64,000 bases of DNA, taken from positions 5,262,789-5,326,788 of the forward strand of contig NZ_KN676113.1 of the NCBI RefSeq assembly GCF_000802185.1, read 5' to 3'. Every line of letters begins with the position of its first letter. Positions within the stretch are counted from its first letter, which is position 1. Positions 1 to 8,781 of the stretch are shown here, piece by piece. Under the pieces are notes generated by a model, which was not told the DNA's origin, searched no databases, and worked only from the letters and a program-made list of their open reading frames with translations. The DNA is from Belnapia sp. F-4-1 (lineage in GTDB: Bacteria > Pseudomonadota > Alphaproteobacteria > Acetobacterales > Acetobacteraceae). Made by a program: the position numbers and the translations under genes.

Positions 1-869
1 ATGATGTTGAACTTCTCCTGCATGGCCGGCGTCGCGCTGACCTCGGCGCAGGCGCGGTTGAAGCGGCGGGCGATCTCCACCGGCAGCTTGGCGGGGCCGA
101 AGATGCCGACCCAGCCGGTGAAGACGCAGTCCTTCAGCCCGCATTCGACAAGGGTCGGGCTGTCCGGCAGGAAGGTGGAGCGCTCCGTCGAGCTGACGGC
201 GATCACCTTCACCTTGCCGCCCGGCAGCAGCGGCATCGCCGTCGCCGTGCTGCCCCAGGCGAGCTTGAGGTGCCCGCCGGTGAGGTCGCCGAGATAGGCG
301 CCGCTGCCGCGATAGGGCACCTCGGTCAGGTCGATGCCGGCAATCTTGGCGAAGAGGTTGGCGGTGTAGGAGGATTGCGCATCGGAGGTTGCTTGCGCGA
401 TCTCGCCTTTCGGCCGCGTCTTCGCATAGGCGATGAGGCTGTGGACGTCCTTGAAGGGCGCGTCGGTATTCGCCATCAGCACCAGCGGGTAGCGCGCCAT
501 CAATGCAATGGGGGTGAAGTCCGTCATCGGGTCGAAGGGCAGGTTCGGCACCATGTAGCGGTTCATCACATGGGTGCTGGTGACGGTGACGAAATTGTAG
601 CCATCGGCCGGGCTGCGGGCGATGGCTTCGCTGCCGACGATGCCATTGGCGCCCGGCCGGTTCTCGACGACGAAGGTCTGGCCGAGGCGCGTGGTCAGCG
701 CCTCGGCCATGGCGCGGGTGGTGAGGTCGGTGCCGCCGCCTGGCGCATAGGCGACGACGAGGCGCACCGTGCGCTCAGGCCAGTTGCCTTGCGCGCGCAC
801 CGCGGGTGCCGCCAGCAGGCCGATGCCCGCCGCGGCGAACCCGCGCCGGCTGAGTAGCAGCTTGCTCAT
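1..869 (-). CDS. Bug/TctC-family periplasmic solute-binding protein, C-terminus cut by window edge
   Basis: Binding protein of the tripartite tricarboxylate transporter type, which captures small carboxylates in the periplasm. The visible 289 residues start MSKLLLSRRGF and carry a twin-arginine-like signal (SRRGF, residues 7-11) followed by a hydrophobic stretch ending near AVRA. The family patterns RLVVAYAPGGGTD, VVENRPGANG and FTGWVGIFGPAKLP are all readable. The ATG overlaps the stop of the upstream monooxygenase gene by four bases (ATGA, 866-869), so it is the last visible gene of the operon starting at 4365. The ligand cannot be read from sequence; many such proteins are orphans without linked TctA/TctB, and none is visible here. 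The family call is firm and the substrate unknown. Confidence 0.9.
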   Translation of the reverse strand, partial: MSKLLLSRRGFAAAGIGLLAAPAVRAQGNWPERTVRLVVAYAPGGGTDLTTRAMAEALTTRLGQTFVVENRPGANGIVGSEAIARSPADGYNFVTVTSTHVMNRYMVPNLPFDPMTDFTPIALMARYPLVLMANTDAPFKDVHSLIAYAKTRPKGEIAQATSDAQSSYTANLFAKIAGIDLTEVPYRGSGAYLGDLTGGHLKLAWGSTATAMPLLPGGKVKVIAVSSTERSTFLPDSPTLVECGLKDCVFTGWVGIFGPAKLPVEIARRFNRACAEVSATPAMQEKFNI

Positions 870-2221
870 TTCGCCTTCCTCCATTCGCCATGTTGCGGCC
901 TGTCGAGGCCGAGATTCTCGCGCAGCGTGCTGCCGGCGTAGTCCTTGTGGTAGAGGCCGCGCCGCTGCATCTCCGGCACCACCATCCGGGTGAAATCCTC
1001 GAAGGAGCCGGGATTCTGCGAGGCGACGAGGACGAAGCCGTCACAGGCGCGGCCCTCGAACCAGGCCTGCATCTGGTCCACCACCTGCTTCGGCGTGCCG
1101 GTGAAGTTGGGGAATTCGCGCGTGGTGCCGCGGCCGGAGAAGGTGACGAAGTCGCGCACCGTCGGGTTCTGCTTGCCGCTCAGCATGACGATGCGGTCCT
1201 TGAAGCCGCCCCAGGAGAGGCCGGCTAGCTCGGCATCGGTGAAGGGCTCGTCCATCGGTTTCGAGGCGAAGTCGAAGTTCAGTGCCTCGGAGAGCAGCAC
1301 GACGCCATCCTCCGCCGTCGCCAGCGCCTCGGTGAAGCGGCGCTTCTCCTCGGCCAAGGCTTCAGTCTCGGCGACGTTGACATAGACGGCGGGGGCAACC
1401 GTCACCTGGTCCGGGTTGCGGCCGGATTCGGCGACGGCGCGCTTGAGGTCGGCATACTGCTTCTTCCCCGCCTCAATGTTCGGGTAGATGACGAAGATCA
1501 GCTCGCCCCAGCGGCCGGCGAAGCGGCGGCCGCGGCCGGACTGTCCGGCCTGGATCAGCACCGGATGGCCCTGCGGGCTGCGCGGCACCGGCAGCGGGCC
1601 ATGGGTGCGGAAGAACTTGCCCTCGTAGCGCACAGGCCGGACCTTGGACGCATCGGCGAAGCGGCCGCTCTCCTTGTCGAGCAGGATGGCGTCGTCGTCC
1701 CAAGAGTCCCAGTGGCCCATGACCGCCTCCATGAACTCGTCGGCGCGGTCGTAGCGGAGGTCGTGCTCCAGATGCTCGGTGCGGCCGAAATTCGCCGCCT
1801 CGCTGTCGTTGAGCGAGGTGACGACGTTCCAGGCGGCGCGGCCCCGCGTCATCAGGTCGAGCGTGCCGAACAGCCGCGCCACATGGAACGGCTCGTAATA
1901 GGTCGTCGAATAGGTGCCGCCGAGGCCGAGCCGGCTCGTCACCTGCGACATGACGGCGAGAATCGTCGCCGGGTCCATCTTGACGACGCGGATGCCGTTC
2001 TCGACGGCCGCCACATGGTCGCGCCCGTAGATGTCGGGCATCGCCAGCCGGTCGTCGAAGAAGGCCAAATGGAACTTGCCCTCCTCCAGGATGCGGGCGA
2101 CGCGGGTGAAGTAGTCCGGCGTCAGGAAGTCCGTCGCCGCGGCGGGATGCCGCCAGGAGCCGGGGGCGATGGAACAGTTCTGCGCCTGCAGGAAGCCCAC
2201 CATCTTGATCGTGCGGTTCAT
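866..2221 (-). CDS. LLM-class flavin-dependent monooxygenase (NtaA/SnaA/DszA family)
   Basis: 451 residues, the usual length for the nitrilotriacetate monooxygenase component A/DszA branch of bacterial luciferase-like enzymes, which use reduced flavin supplied by a separate reductase. Family signatures are an N-terminal QAQNCSIAPGSWRHP segment, FFDDRLAMPDIYGRD, the LGGTYSTTYYEPFHVAR strand-helix, and GRAAWNVVTSLNDSEAANFG. No flavin reductase gene is next to it. It lies 15 bp after the CoA-transferase gene and overlaps the binding-protein start by four bases, so it is co-translated with a carboxylate uptake and CoA-ester module. That suggests oxidation of the imported compound or a degradation product; the substrate is inference and unknown. 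Confidence 0.9.
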   Translation of the reverse strand: MNRTIKMVGFLQAQNCSIAPGSWRHPAAATDFLTPDYFTRVARILEEGKFHLAFFDDRLAMPDIYGRDHVAAVENGIRVVKMDPATILAVMSQVTSRLGLGGTYSTTYYEPFHVARLFGTLDLMTRGRAAWNVVTSLNDSEAANFGRTEHLEHDLRYDRADEFMEAVMGHWDSWDDDAILLDKESGRFADASKVRPVRYEGKFFRTHGPLPVPRSPQGHPVLIQAGQSGRGRRFAGRWGELIFVIYPNIEAGKKQYADLKRAVAESGRNPDQVTVAPAVYVNVAETEALAEEKRRFTEALATAEDGVVLLSEALNFDFASKPMDEPFTDAELAGLSWGGFKDRIVMLSGKQNPTVRDFVTFSGRGTTREFPNFTGTPKQVVDQMQAWFEGRACDGFVLVASQNPGSFEDFTRMVVPEMQRRGLYHKDYAGSTLRENLGLDRPQHGEWRKAK

Positions 2222-2236
2222 TGTTTCCTCCCTGGC

Positions 2237-3442
2237 CTAGATGGCGCCGGACTGCCGCAGCGCGGCGATGTCCTCGGCCACCATGCCCAGCCAATTGCCC
2301 AGGATGTCCTGCGTGTCGGCACCGCGCGCCCGCCCGGCATGGCGGAAGGTCGGCGGCGTCTCCGTCAGCCGCGGCACCGGCGCCGGCAGCGCCAGCTCCC
2401 CGGCCCGCTCGTCGATGATGCGCAGGATGTTCTCGCGCGCCGCGATATGCGGGTCGGCGAAGATGTCGGCGATGCTGTTGATGGGCCCCCAGGGCACATC
2501 CGCCGCGTCGCAGGCGGCGCCGAGCTGCTCCATCGTCATCCCCGCCGCCCAGTCGGCGACGATGCCGTTCACCTCCGAGCGGTTGGCGATGCGCTGCGCC
2601 GTCTTCTCGAAGCGGTCCGGGGCCGTCAGCTCCGGCCGCCCCATCGCCTCGGCGAGGCGGGCGAAGATCTTGTCGCTGGTGCAGGCGATCGCCACCCAGC
2701 GGCCTTCGCTGGTCTGCCAATGGCCGTGCGGCACCACGGTCGGCACGTCGGCGCCCATGCGCTCGCGGACGAAGCCGGTCTTCGCATAGGCCGGCGCGAT
2801 CTCGTCGAGCAGGCGGAAGACGCTCTCATAGAGGCCGATATCGACATCCTGCCCCTGCCCCGTGCGCTCGGCGACGCGCAGCGCCATCAGCACGCCGAGC
2901 GCGCCCCAGATGCCGGAAAGGTAGTCGGCGAGCGAGGTTGAGCCGGGCACCACGGGCTTCCCATCCGGCTCGCCGGCGAGGAAGCTGAGGCCGCCGAAGC
3001 CGTGCGCCACGCGGGCGAAGCCGGGCAGGCCGCGGCGCGGGCCGGTCTGGCCATAGGCGCTGACCCGCAGCACGACGAGGCGCGGGTTGATCTCGCGCAG
3101 CGCATCTGGGCCGAGGCCCCATTTCTCCAGCGTGCCGGGGCGGAAATTCTCGAGCAGCACGTCGGATTGCGCGACCAGCCTGCGGAACACCGCGGCACCG
3201 TCCGAGTGGCGCAGGTCGAGCGTCATGCACTGCTTGTTCCGCGCCTCGCTCAGCCAGGCGAGGGTGTCGCCGCATTCGGTCGGGGTGCCGAAGGCGCGCA
3301 TCGGGTCGCCGAGCTTCGGGTGCTCGATCTTCAGCACCGTCGCGCCGAAATCGGCGAGGATCGTCCCGGCGAAGGGTGCGGCGAGGAAGGTGGCGATGTC
3401 GAGCACCTTCACGCCCGCCATGGGCTGCGGCAAGGCGCTCAT
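2237..3442 (-). CDS. CaiB/BaiF (class III) CoA-transferase
   Basis: 401 residues, typical for formyl-CoA/succinyl-CoA type class III CoA-transferases, which move CoA between carboxylic acids through an aspartyl thioester. It starts MSALPQPMAGVKVLDIATFLAAPF; LADFGATVLKIEHP, LLENFRPGTLEKWGLG and VVLRVSAYGQTGP are family blocks. The ATG at 3442 overlaps the CitE-like gene stop by four bases. Longer in-frame extensions upstream are read-through of the opposite reading of citE and are not family-like. With the neighbouring lyase it probably activates a dicarboxylate to its CoA ester, which the lyase then cleaves; this pathway order is inference. Confidence 0.92.
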   Translation of the reverse strand: MSALPQPMAGVKVLDIATFLAAPFAGTILADFGATVLKIEHPKLGDPMRAFGTPTECGDTLAWLSEARNKQCMTLDLRHSDGAAVFRRLVAQSDVLLENFRPGTLEKWGLGPDALREINPRLVVLRVSAYGQTGPRRGLPGFARVAHGFGGLSFLAGEPDGKPVVPGSTSLADYLSGIWGALGVLMALRVAERTGQGQDVDIGLYESVFRLLDEIAPAYAKTGFVRERMGADVPTVVPHGHWQTSEGRWVAIACTSDKIFARLAEAMGRPELTAPDRFEKTAQRIANRSEVNGIVADWAAGMTMEQLGAACDAADVPWGPINSIADIFADPHIAARENILRIIDERAGELALPAPVPRLTETPPTFRHAGRARGADTQDILGNWLGMVAEDIAALRQSGAI

Positions 3443-4365
3443 GCCTCGAGCCCCGCCTGCCGCAGGATGTCGCGCGCCATCAGCGCATGCACCGCATCGA
3501 CCATCATCCCATCCTCCGTGGCCGCTCCGGCCCCTGCTGCTTCCGCCCGGGCGAGCGTCGCCAGGACCTTCCTTGCCCATGCGATCCGCGCCTCGTCCGG
3601 CGAAAAGACCGCGTTGATCGGCGCCACCTGGTCCGGGTGGATCGCCCACTTTCCTTCGTAGCCGAGCGCCCGCGAGCGGATGGCCGAGGCGCGCAGCCCC
3701 GCCGCGTCGCGGAAATCGGCATAGACGGCGTCGATCGGCCGCACGCCCGCCCCCCGGCAGGCATTGGCGATGCGGGCGAGCGCGTAGTGCCACTGGTCGT
3801 TGGCCGCGCCCGAAAGCGCGTAGTCCGGGTTGGGCAGGCCGACGACCGTGTCCGGCGTCCGCATCTCGCGCATGTAGTCGCCGAGGCCGAAGATCACCGT
3901 CTCGACGCGCGGATGCGCCTCGGCGATCTCCTCGGCGCGGCCGACGCCCTTCGCGGTCTCCACCAGTGCGGCGATGCCGATGCGCGGTCGCGCCATCGCC
4001 GCCTCCACCCCATCGAGCAGGGCGGCGAGGAAGCGGATGTCGAAACTCTCGCCCGCCTTCGGCAGCACGATGCGGTCGAGGCGCGGGCAGGCCTCGGCGA
4101 CCTCGACGATGTCGCGGTGGCACCAGGGCGTGCCGATGCCGTTCACCCGCACGGACATGATGCGCGGGCCCCAATCCACCTCGTTGAGCGCGGCGATGGC
4201 CGCCGCCCGCGCCTCGTCCTTGCGGCCGGCCGCCACGCCGTCCTCGAGGTCGAGCACGATGGCATCCGCCGCGCTTGCCGCCGCCTTGGCGAAGAAACGC
4301 GTGGAGGTGGCCGGCACCGAGAGCTCGCTCCGCTGCGGCCGCCTCGACCTGGCCTCGACGCTCAT
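3439..4365 (-). CDS. HpcH/HpaI-CitE-like CoA-ester lyase
   Basis: 308 residues. TIM-barrel aldolase/lyase of the citrate-lyase beta family, which includes malyl-CoA and citramalyl-CoA lyases. The motif LDLEDGV (residues 38-44) holds the acidic metal-ligand region; VRVNGIGTPWCHRD gives the conserved Arg/Asn block, and YEGKWAIHPDQVAPIN is the C-terminal family signature. It is the first gene of the leftward operon, and its start lies only 27 bp from the divergent LysR gene. A role cleaving a beta-hydroxyacyl-CoA made by the adjacent CoA-transferase is likely, but the exact substrate cannot be read. A GTG at 4380 is a less likely start because it would eat into the short control region. Confidence 0.88.
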   Translation of the reverse strand: MSVEARSRRPQRSELSVPATSTRFFAKAAASAADAIVLDLEDGVAAGRKDEARAAAIAALNEVDWGPRIMSVRVNGIGTPWCHRDIVEVAEACPRLDRIVLPKAGESFDIRFLAALLDGVEAAMARPRIGIAALVETAKGVGRAEEIAEAHPRVETVIFGLGDYMREMRTPDTVVGLPNPDYALSGAANDQWHYALARIANACRGAGVRPIDAVYADFRDAAGLRASAIRSRALGYEGKWAIHPDQVAPINAVFSPDEARIAWARKVLATLARAEAAGAGAATEDGMMVDAVHALMARDILRQAGLEA

Positions 4366-4392
4366 CGCCTGCGGTGTCACGCTGCGCCCTCC
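4366..4392. promoter_or_regulatory. 27-bp divergent control region, citE-like operon / lysR
   Basis: Only 27 bp separate the two divergent start codons, so both promoters must reach into the opposite genes. This is the usual arrangement for a LysR regulator controlling the neighbouring catabolic operon while repressing itself. No T-N11-A box could be fixed confidently in so short a gap. Confidence 0.5.
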
Positions 4393-5292
4393 ATGTCCGT
4401 CAACCTCAAGCTGCTGAATGCCTTCCTGCTCGTCGCCGAACACCGCAGCTTCCGCCGCGCGGCGGAGCTGTCCGGCCGCTCGCAATCGGCGCTCAGCCTG
4501 CAGGTGCGCGAGCTGGAGGGGCAGCTGGGCGCGCCCCTCTTCCACCGCACCACCCGCGCGGTCGGGCTGACGCCGGAGGGCGAGGCGCTGCTGCCGCATG
4601 CCCGCCGCGCCAATGCGGAGCTGGAGGCGGGGCTGCGCCGGGTGCGGGCCGCGGCGGCGATGGAGGCCGGGCGGCTTGCCCTCGGCTGCCCGCCGCATAT
4701 CGCCGAGACGGTGCTGCCGCCGCTGCTCGCCGCCTTCCACCGGGCACATCCGCGCGTCGCCATCCATGTCAGGGAGATGCCGCAGGCGGCGGTGCTGGAG
4801 GGCGTCAGGCGGCAGGACCTCGAATTCGGCATCGGCCCGCGCCCGGCCCATGCGCCGAGCCTCGGCTTCGCGCCGCTCCGGGAGGAGGCGATCCTGGCGC
4901 TGGCCGCGCCACGCTTCGCGCCGAAAGGTGCGCGGAGCCTGCCGCTGGCGGCGCTCGGCCGGCTGCCGATCCTCATCACCAGCGGGGCGAACACCATGCG
5001 GGCGATGGTGGAGGAGGCGGCGGCGAGCATCGGCACCTCCTTCGACCCGTGCTGCGAGGTGCAGATGCCGGCGACGGCGATCGCGCTCGCCGCCGAGGGA
5101 CTGGGCGTGGCGGTGATCCCGGAACTGGCCCTGCCGCGGCGCCGCCCGCCGGGGCTGCGCGTACTGCCCATTACCGATCCGCCGCTGCTGCGCGAGGTCG
5201 GCATCGTGCAGCTGCGGGGCAGCCGGCTTTCGCCGGCGGCCACGGCCTTCATCGGCCTGCTGGAGGCGGCCCTCACCGGACCCGCCGCATAG
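4393..5292 (+). CDS. LysR-family transcriptional regulator
   Basis: 299 residues, standard LysR length. The N-terminal winged helix-turn-helix (about residues 3-62) reads LKLLNAFLLVAEHRSFRRAA, then SQSALSLQVRELEGQLG and LFHRTTRAVGLTPEGEALLP. The rest is the two-lobe effector-binding domain (GRLALGCPP, then VIPELALP). It is divergent from the citE/caiB/monooxygenase/tctC operon and is the obvious candidate regulator, probably sensing an intermediate of that pathway. The longer upstream reading on this strand is an artefact of high GC. Confidence 0.92.
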   Translation: MSVNLKLLNAFLLVAEHRSFRRAAELSGRSQSALSLQVRELEGQLGAPLFHRTTRAVGLTPEGEALLPHARRANAELEAGLRRVRAAAAMEAGRLALGCPPHIAETVLPPLLAAFHRAHPRVAIHVREMPQAAVLEGVRRQDLEFGIGPRPAHAPSLGFAPLREEAILALAAPRFAPKGARSLPLAALGRLPILITSGANTMRAMVEEAAASIGTSFDPCCEVQMPATAIALAAEGLGVAVIPELALPRRRPPGLRVLPITDPPLLREVGIVQLRGSRLSPAATAFIGLLEAALTGPAA

Positions 5293-5369
5293 GACGCCAT
5301 GCTTCCACCCCGTTTTCCCGATCGAAGCCCGCAGCCGGGCACCGCGTCCAACGAGTTTCGGCAAGCGAT

Positions 5370-5388
5370 TGATCGCATTTCGCGATCA
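5370..5388. terminator. Hairpin between convergent lysR and GST genes
   Basis: TGATCGC (5370-5376), a 5-nt ATTTC loop, and GCGATCA (5382-5388) form a perfect 7-bp stem in the 218-bp gap between two convergent genes. No run of T follows on either strand, so it may act with Rho or as an RNA stabiliser. Nothing else was recognised in this gap apart from GC-rich inverted pieces near 5460-5480. Confidence 0.45.
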
Positions 5389-5510
5389 GCCGCCCGGTTC
5401 CGGGGCGTCCGCAACGGCAGGATCGATGCCTGACGCGCTACCTCCTGTGCCGCCTGGCAGGCCCGGCCAACGGGCCGGATGCGGGGCCGGTCCTTGCTGC
5501 CGGCCTGGCG

Positions 5511-6200
5511 TCAGGCGCCGTGGGCCGGCACCTCGCGCGCCAGGCCGCCATGCAGGTCGAGCATCCGCTCCTGCCAGTCATGCACCGCATCGCCCGCCTC
5601 CAGCAGGGGCAGCGGGCTGACCACGCGCGGCCACATCAGCGTGCCGAAGACGCAGTAGTCGCCGTAATCCGGCGCCGGGCCACCGACAAAGGGCTGGTGC
5701 CGCAGCAGGTGCCGCAGCGGCAGCAGCAGCGCGCGGAATTCCGGCAGCCGCGCCTCGCGCCCCGCCGTCACCTGGGCGAGCTTCATGCCGAAGCGCCGCT
5801 CGCGGCTCTCGATGAAATAGGCCCGGTCCTTCGCGTCAAGCAGCGCCGGGATGTCGGACACGATGAGCTTCGCCAGCGCGGGCAGCAGCACCGAGTCCGA
5901 CCAGGTGGCGAGGAAGCGCTGCGCCGCCGGCGCGCCCTGGAAAAGGTTCGGTGCTTCCGGGTAGCATTCCTCCAGGTACTCGGCGATGGCCCAGCTGTCG
6001 GCCACCACCTTCGCGCCATCGACCAGCACCGGCACCTTGTCGGAGCCGGCGAAGGCGAGCGCCTCGCGTTCCGTGAAGCGCCAGGGCACCACCTCCGCCT
6101 CCAGCCCCTTATGGGCGAGCGCCATGCGGCTGCGCCAGCAGTAGGGGCTGAAGCGGCGGGCCGGATCGGTGCCGCAGAGTTCGAAGAGCTTGCGCGCCAT
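5511..6200 (-). CDS. Glutathione S-transferase family protein
   Basis: 229 residues with a thioredoxin-fold N-terminal domain (MARKLFELCGTDPARRFSPY, then VPVLVDGAKVVADSWAIAEYLE, the glutathione-gamma-glutamyl binding block with the cis-Pro) and an all-helical C-terminal domain (FVGGPAPDYGDYCVFGTLMW). The substrate cannot be predicted. It lies 21 bp downstream of the anion transporter gene in the same direction and is probably the last gene of a three-gene leftward operon with the MFS and anion permeases. Confidence 0.88.
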   Translation of the reverse strand: MARKLFELCGTDPARRFSPYCWRSRMALAHKGLEAEVVPWRFTEREALAFAGSDKVPVLVDGAKVVADSWAIAEYLEECYPEAPNLFQGAPAAQRFLATWSDSVLLPALAKLIVSDIPALLDAKDRAYFIESRERRFGMKLAQVTAGREARLPEFRALLLPLRHLLRHQPFVGGPAPDYGDYCVFGTLMWPRVVSPLPLLEAGDAVHDWQERMLDLHGGLAREVPAHGA

Positions 6201-6221
6201 GGTCCGCCTTCCCCTGACCGT

Positions 6222-7448
6222 TCAGCGCAACCATAACCCAATCGCAAGCGTCACCAAAGTTATTGGTATGCCCGTGCGGGCATAACGCCAGAACCCAAGC
6301 TCCACTCCCTCGGCCTTCGCGCGTTGGGCGACGATGAGGTTGGCGACGGAGCCGACCAGCGTCAGGTTTCCCGCCATGGTTGACGCCATGGCGACCAGCA
6401 GCCAGGCGCGCTGCGGGTCGGCCAGCGGCTCGATGAAGGGCTTCAGCACGAGCACCGCCGGCACGTTGCTGACGAGGCTCGAGAGGATCGTCGTCACCGC
6501 GGTGAGCGAGAACGGGTTGTCCAGATGCAACCGCGCGGCGGCAGCCAGCACCTCGGGCGTCAGCATCGCCTGCTCTAGCCCGTCGACGACGACGAAGAGG
6601 CCGGCGAACATCGCCAGCAGCGGCCAATCCACCTCGCGCCAGACCTTCTCCGGCTTCACCCGCCGCGTCAGCAACAGCAATGCGCCACCGAGCAGGCTTG
6701 CCAGCGCCACCGGCACGCCCGCGAGGAAGGCGATGACCACGCCGAGCGCGACCAGCGCCGATTTCAGCGCGAGCGGGCGATGGATGCGCGGCAGCCGCGT
6801 CGGCGCCGGCGCCGGCAGCCGGGCGACGAAGAATTCGCCGGGATGCAGCACCAGGATCAGCAGGAAGCAGGCGACGAGGCCGAGCGCCGCCACCGGCGCA
6901 AGCGCCAGCGCGAATTCGCCCCAGGAAAGACCGGAAAGGCCGCCGACGATCATGTTCTGCGGATTGCCGGTGATGGTCGCGGCGCTGCCGATATTCGCCG
7001 CCATGGCGACCGCCAGCAGGTAGGGCAGCGGGTCCCGCCGCAGGTGCCGCGCCAGTGCCACGACCAGCGGCGTGATGGCAAGGCAGACCGTGTCGTTCAC
7101 CAGCACGGCGGAAAGCCCGCCGCTGACCAGAACGACGGCGGCGAGCAACGTCGCCGGGTGCCGCGCGCGCGCCGCCGCCATCACCGTCACCAGGCGAAAG
7201 AAGCCGGCGAGGCGCAGGTTGGCGACCAGCAGCATCATCCCCAGCAGCAGCGACAGCGTGCCGAGATCGATGGCCTCGAAGGCCTGGCGCTCGGTCAAGG
7301 CGCCGCAGGCGACCATCAGCGCGGCGCCCAGCACCGCGGCGCCGGTGCGGTCGAGCCTGAGCCCCGGCACGCGACCGAACGCCACCACCGCATAGGTGGC
7401 GAGGAAGACAAGGACGGCCGCGATGCGGCTTCCATCGGCGAGGCTCAT
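6222..7448 (-). CDS. SLC13/ArsB-NhaD-type anion permease
   Basis: 408 residues, with about ten or more membrane-spanning segments. The paired family motifs NDTVCLAITPLVVALARHL and ATITGNPQNMIVGGLSG in the first half, and SSLVSNVPAVLVLKPFIE and NLTLVGSVANLIVAQRAKAE in the second, are the re-entrant substrate-binding hairpins of the ion-transporter superfamily. The ATG at 7448 overlaps the MFS gene stop by four bases, so the two transporters are translated together. Substrate (dicarboxylate, sulfate or arsenite-type anion) is not decidable from sequence; no arsR or arsC is present. Confidence 0.85.
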   Translation of the reverse strand: MSLADGSRIAAVLVFLATYAVVAFGRVPGLRLDRTGAAVLGAALMVACGALTERQAFEAIDLGTLSLLLGMMLLVANLRLAGFFRLVTVMAAARARHPATLLAAVVLVSGGLSAVLVNDTVCLAITPLVVALARHLRRDPLPYLLAVAMAANIGSAATITGNPQNMIVGGLSGLSWGEFALALAPVAALGLVACFLLILVLHPGEFFVARLPAPAPTRLPRIHRPLALKSALVALGVVIAFLAGVPVALASLLGGALLLLTRRVKPEKVWREVDWPLLAMFAGLFVVVDGLEQAMLTPEVLAAAARLHLDNPFSLTAVTTILSSLVSNVPAVLVLKPFIEPLADPQRAWLLVAMASTMAGNLTLVGSVANLIVAQRAKAEGVELGFWRYARTGIPITLVTLAIGLWLR

Positions 7449-8653
7449 CGGGCGGGCCTCGTTTCGGGCATCATCGACCAGAAGAGCAGCGTGCCTACCC
7501 CCGCCACAGCGGCGAGCAGCAGGAAGGCGGTGGAATAGCCGCCCGCCACCACCACGTAGCCGGCCGCCGCCTGGCTGAAGCTCGCGCCGATCCCCTGGGC
7601 GGTCGCGATCGCGCCGAGGCTGATGTTGAAATGGCCGGTGCCGCGCGTCAGGTCTTCCGTGATGATCGGGAAGAGCGCGCCGAACAGCCCGGCTCCGACG
7701 CCGTCCAGGCACTGCACCGCGACCAGCCAGTAGGGGTCGTCGGAAAGGGTGTAGAGCAGGCCGCGCGCCGTTAGCACCAGGAAGCCGGCGAGGAAGAGGG
7801 GCTTGCGGCCCCAGGCCTCGGCGCGGGTGCCGACCAGCATCGCCATCGGCACCATCACCAGCTGCGCGGCGACGATGCAGACGGACATCAGCGCCGTCCC
7901 CTGGTTGGCGTCGCGTTCGGCGAGCTTCTGCCCGACCAGCGGCAGCATCGCCGCATTGGCGAAGTGGAAGAGCGTGACGCAGGCGGCGAAGACCAGCAGC
8001 GGCCGGCAGGCGAGCAGCACGCTCCAGGCGGAGGCATGGGCGCTCCGCGCCTCGCCGGGCTCGAGGCCGCGCGCTACGTCGTGGTCGATGGCGTCCGCCG
8101 GGATGGCGAGCACGGCGACGACGCTCGCCACCGCCATGGCCGAGAGCAGCCAGAAGACGACGATGGGGCCGAACATGTAGGACAGGCCGCCCGCCGCCGC
8201 GGCGGCGAAGGCATTGCCCGCATGGTTGAAGCCCTCGTTCCGCCCGGTGCGGCGGGTGAAGGCGGCACGGCCGGCGAGCCCGAGGGTGATGGCGGCTATG
8301 GCCGGGGCGAAGACGGAATGCGCCACCCCCGCCAGCGCCTGGGTGACGACCACCGGCCAGAAGCCCGGCACGAAGGGCACGACGAGGCAGGTCGCCGTCA
8401 CCAGCAAGGCGGCGGCGGCGACGAGGCCGCGCTTGGCGCGGATCGCATCGACCAGCGCCCCGCCCGGCGTCTGCGCGACGAGCCCGGCGACGGCCGAGGC
8501 CGAGAGGGCGATGCCGATGCTCGCCTGGTCCCAGTGATGCACGGCCAGCAGGTAGATCGCCAGGTAGGGGCCGAGCCCATCACGCACATCGGCGAGGCAG
8601 AAATTGAGGGCGTCGAGCGCCCGGTCCTGGCCCCGGCTTCCTGTTATCGGCAT
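7445..8653 (-). CDS. MFS transporter
   Basis: 402 residues, about twelve hydrophobic segments, typical of the major facilitator superfamily. The start MPITGSRGQDRALDALNF gives normal length; an upstream ATG at 8788 would add 45 residues rich in Arg and Cys with no membrane character. A loop 2-3 like motif (GGALVDAIRAKRG) and a loop 8-9 like block (GTRAEAWGRKPLFLAG) are visible. First gene of the leftward MFS/anion permease/GST operon, divergent from the SDR gene at 8782. Efflux of an organic molecule is plausible but unproven. Confidence 0.85.
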   Translation of the reverse strand: MPITGSRGQDRALDALNFCLADVRDGLGPYLAIYLLAVHHWDQASIGIALSASAVAGLVAQTPGGALVDAIRAKRGLVAAAALLVTATCLVVPFVPGFWPVVVTQALAGVAHSVFAPAIAAITLGLAGRAAFTRRTGRNEGFNHAGNAFAAAAAGGLSYMFGPIVVFWLLSAMAVASVVAVLAIPADAIDHDVARGLEPGEARSAHASAWSVLLACRPLLVFAACVTLFHFANAAMLPLVGQKLAERDANQGTALMSVCIVAAQLVMVPMAMLVGTRAEAWGRKPLFLAGFLVLTARGLLYTLSDDPYWLVAVQCLDGVGAGLFGALFPIITEDLTRGTGHFNISLGAIATAQGIGASFSQAAAGYVVVAGGYSTAFLLLAAVAGVGTLLFWSMMPETRPAR

Positions 8654-8781
8654 CACGGTCCCACTTTGCTGGAGCGGGGCCGGAACAGCAACGAGCTGGC
8701 CCGGTTCCCGCAATGGCCGGCGTCTTGCCGCATCGCAATGCCGGCGCCCATAGTCCTCGGTACAGGGGAAGGAAACGGCGA

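Noticed and set aside
6222..8653. Arsenic resistance operon
   Set aside because: The ArsB/NhaD-like permease is accompanied by MFS and GST genes, with no arsR, arsC or arsH.
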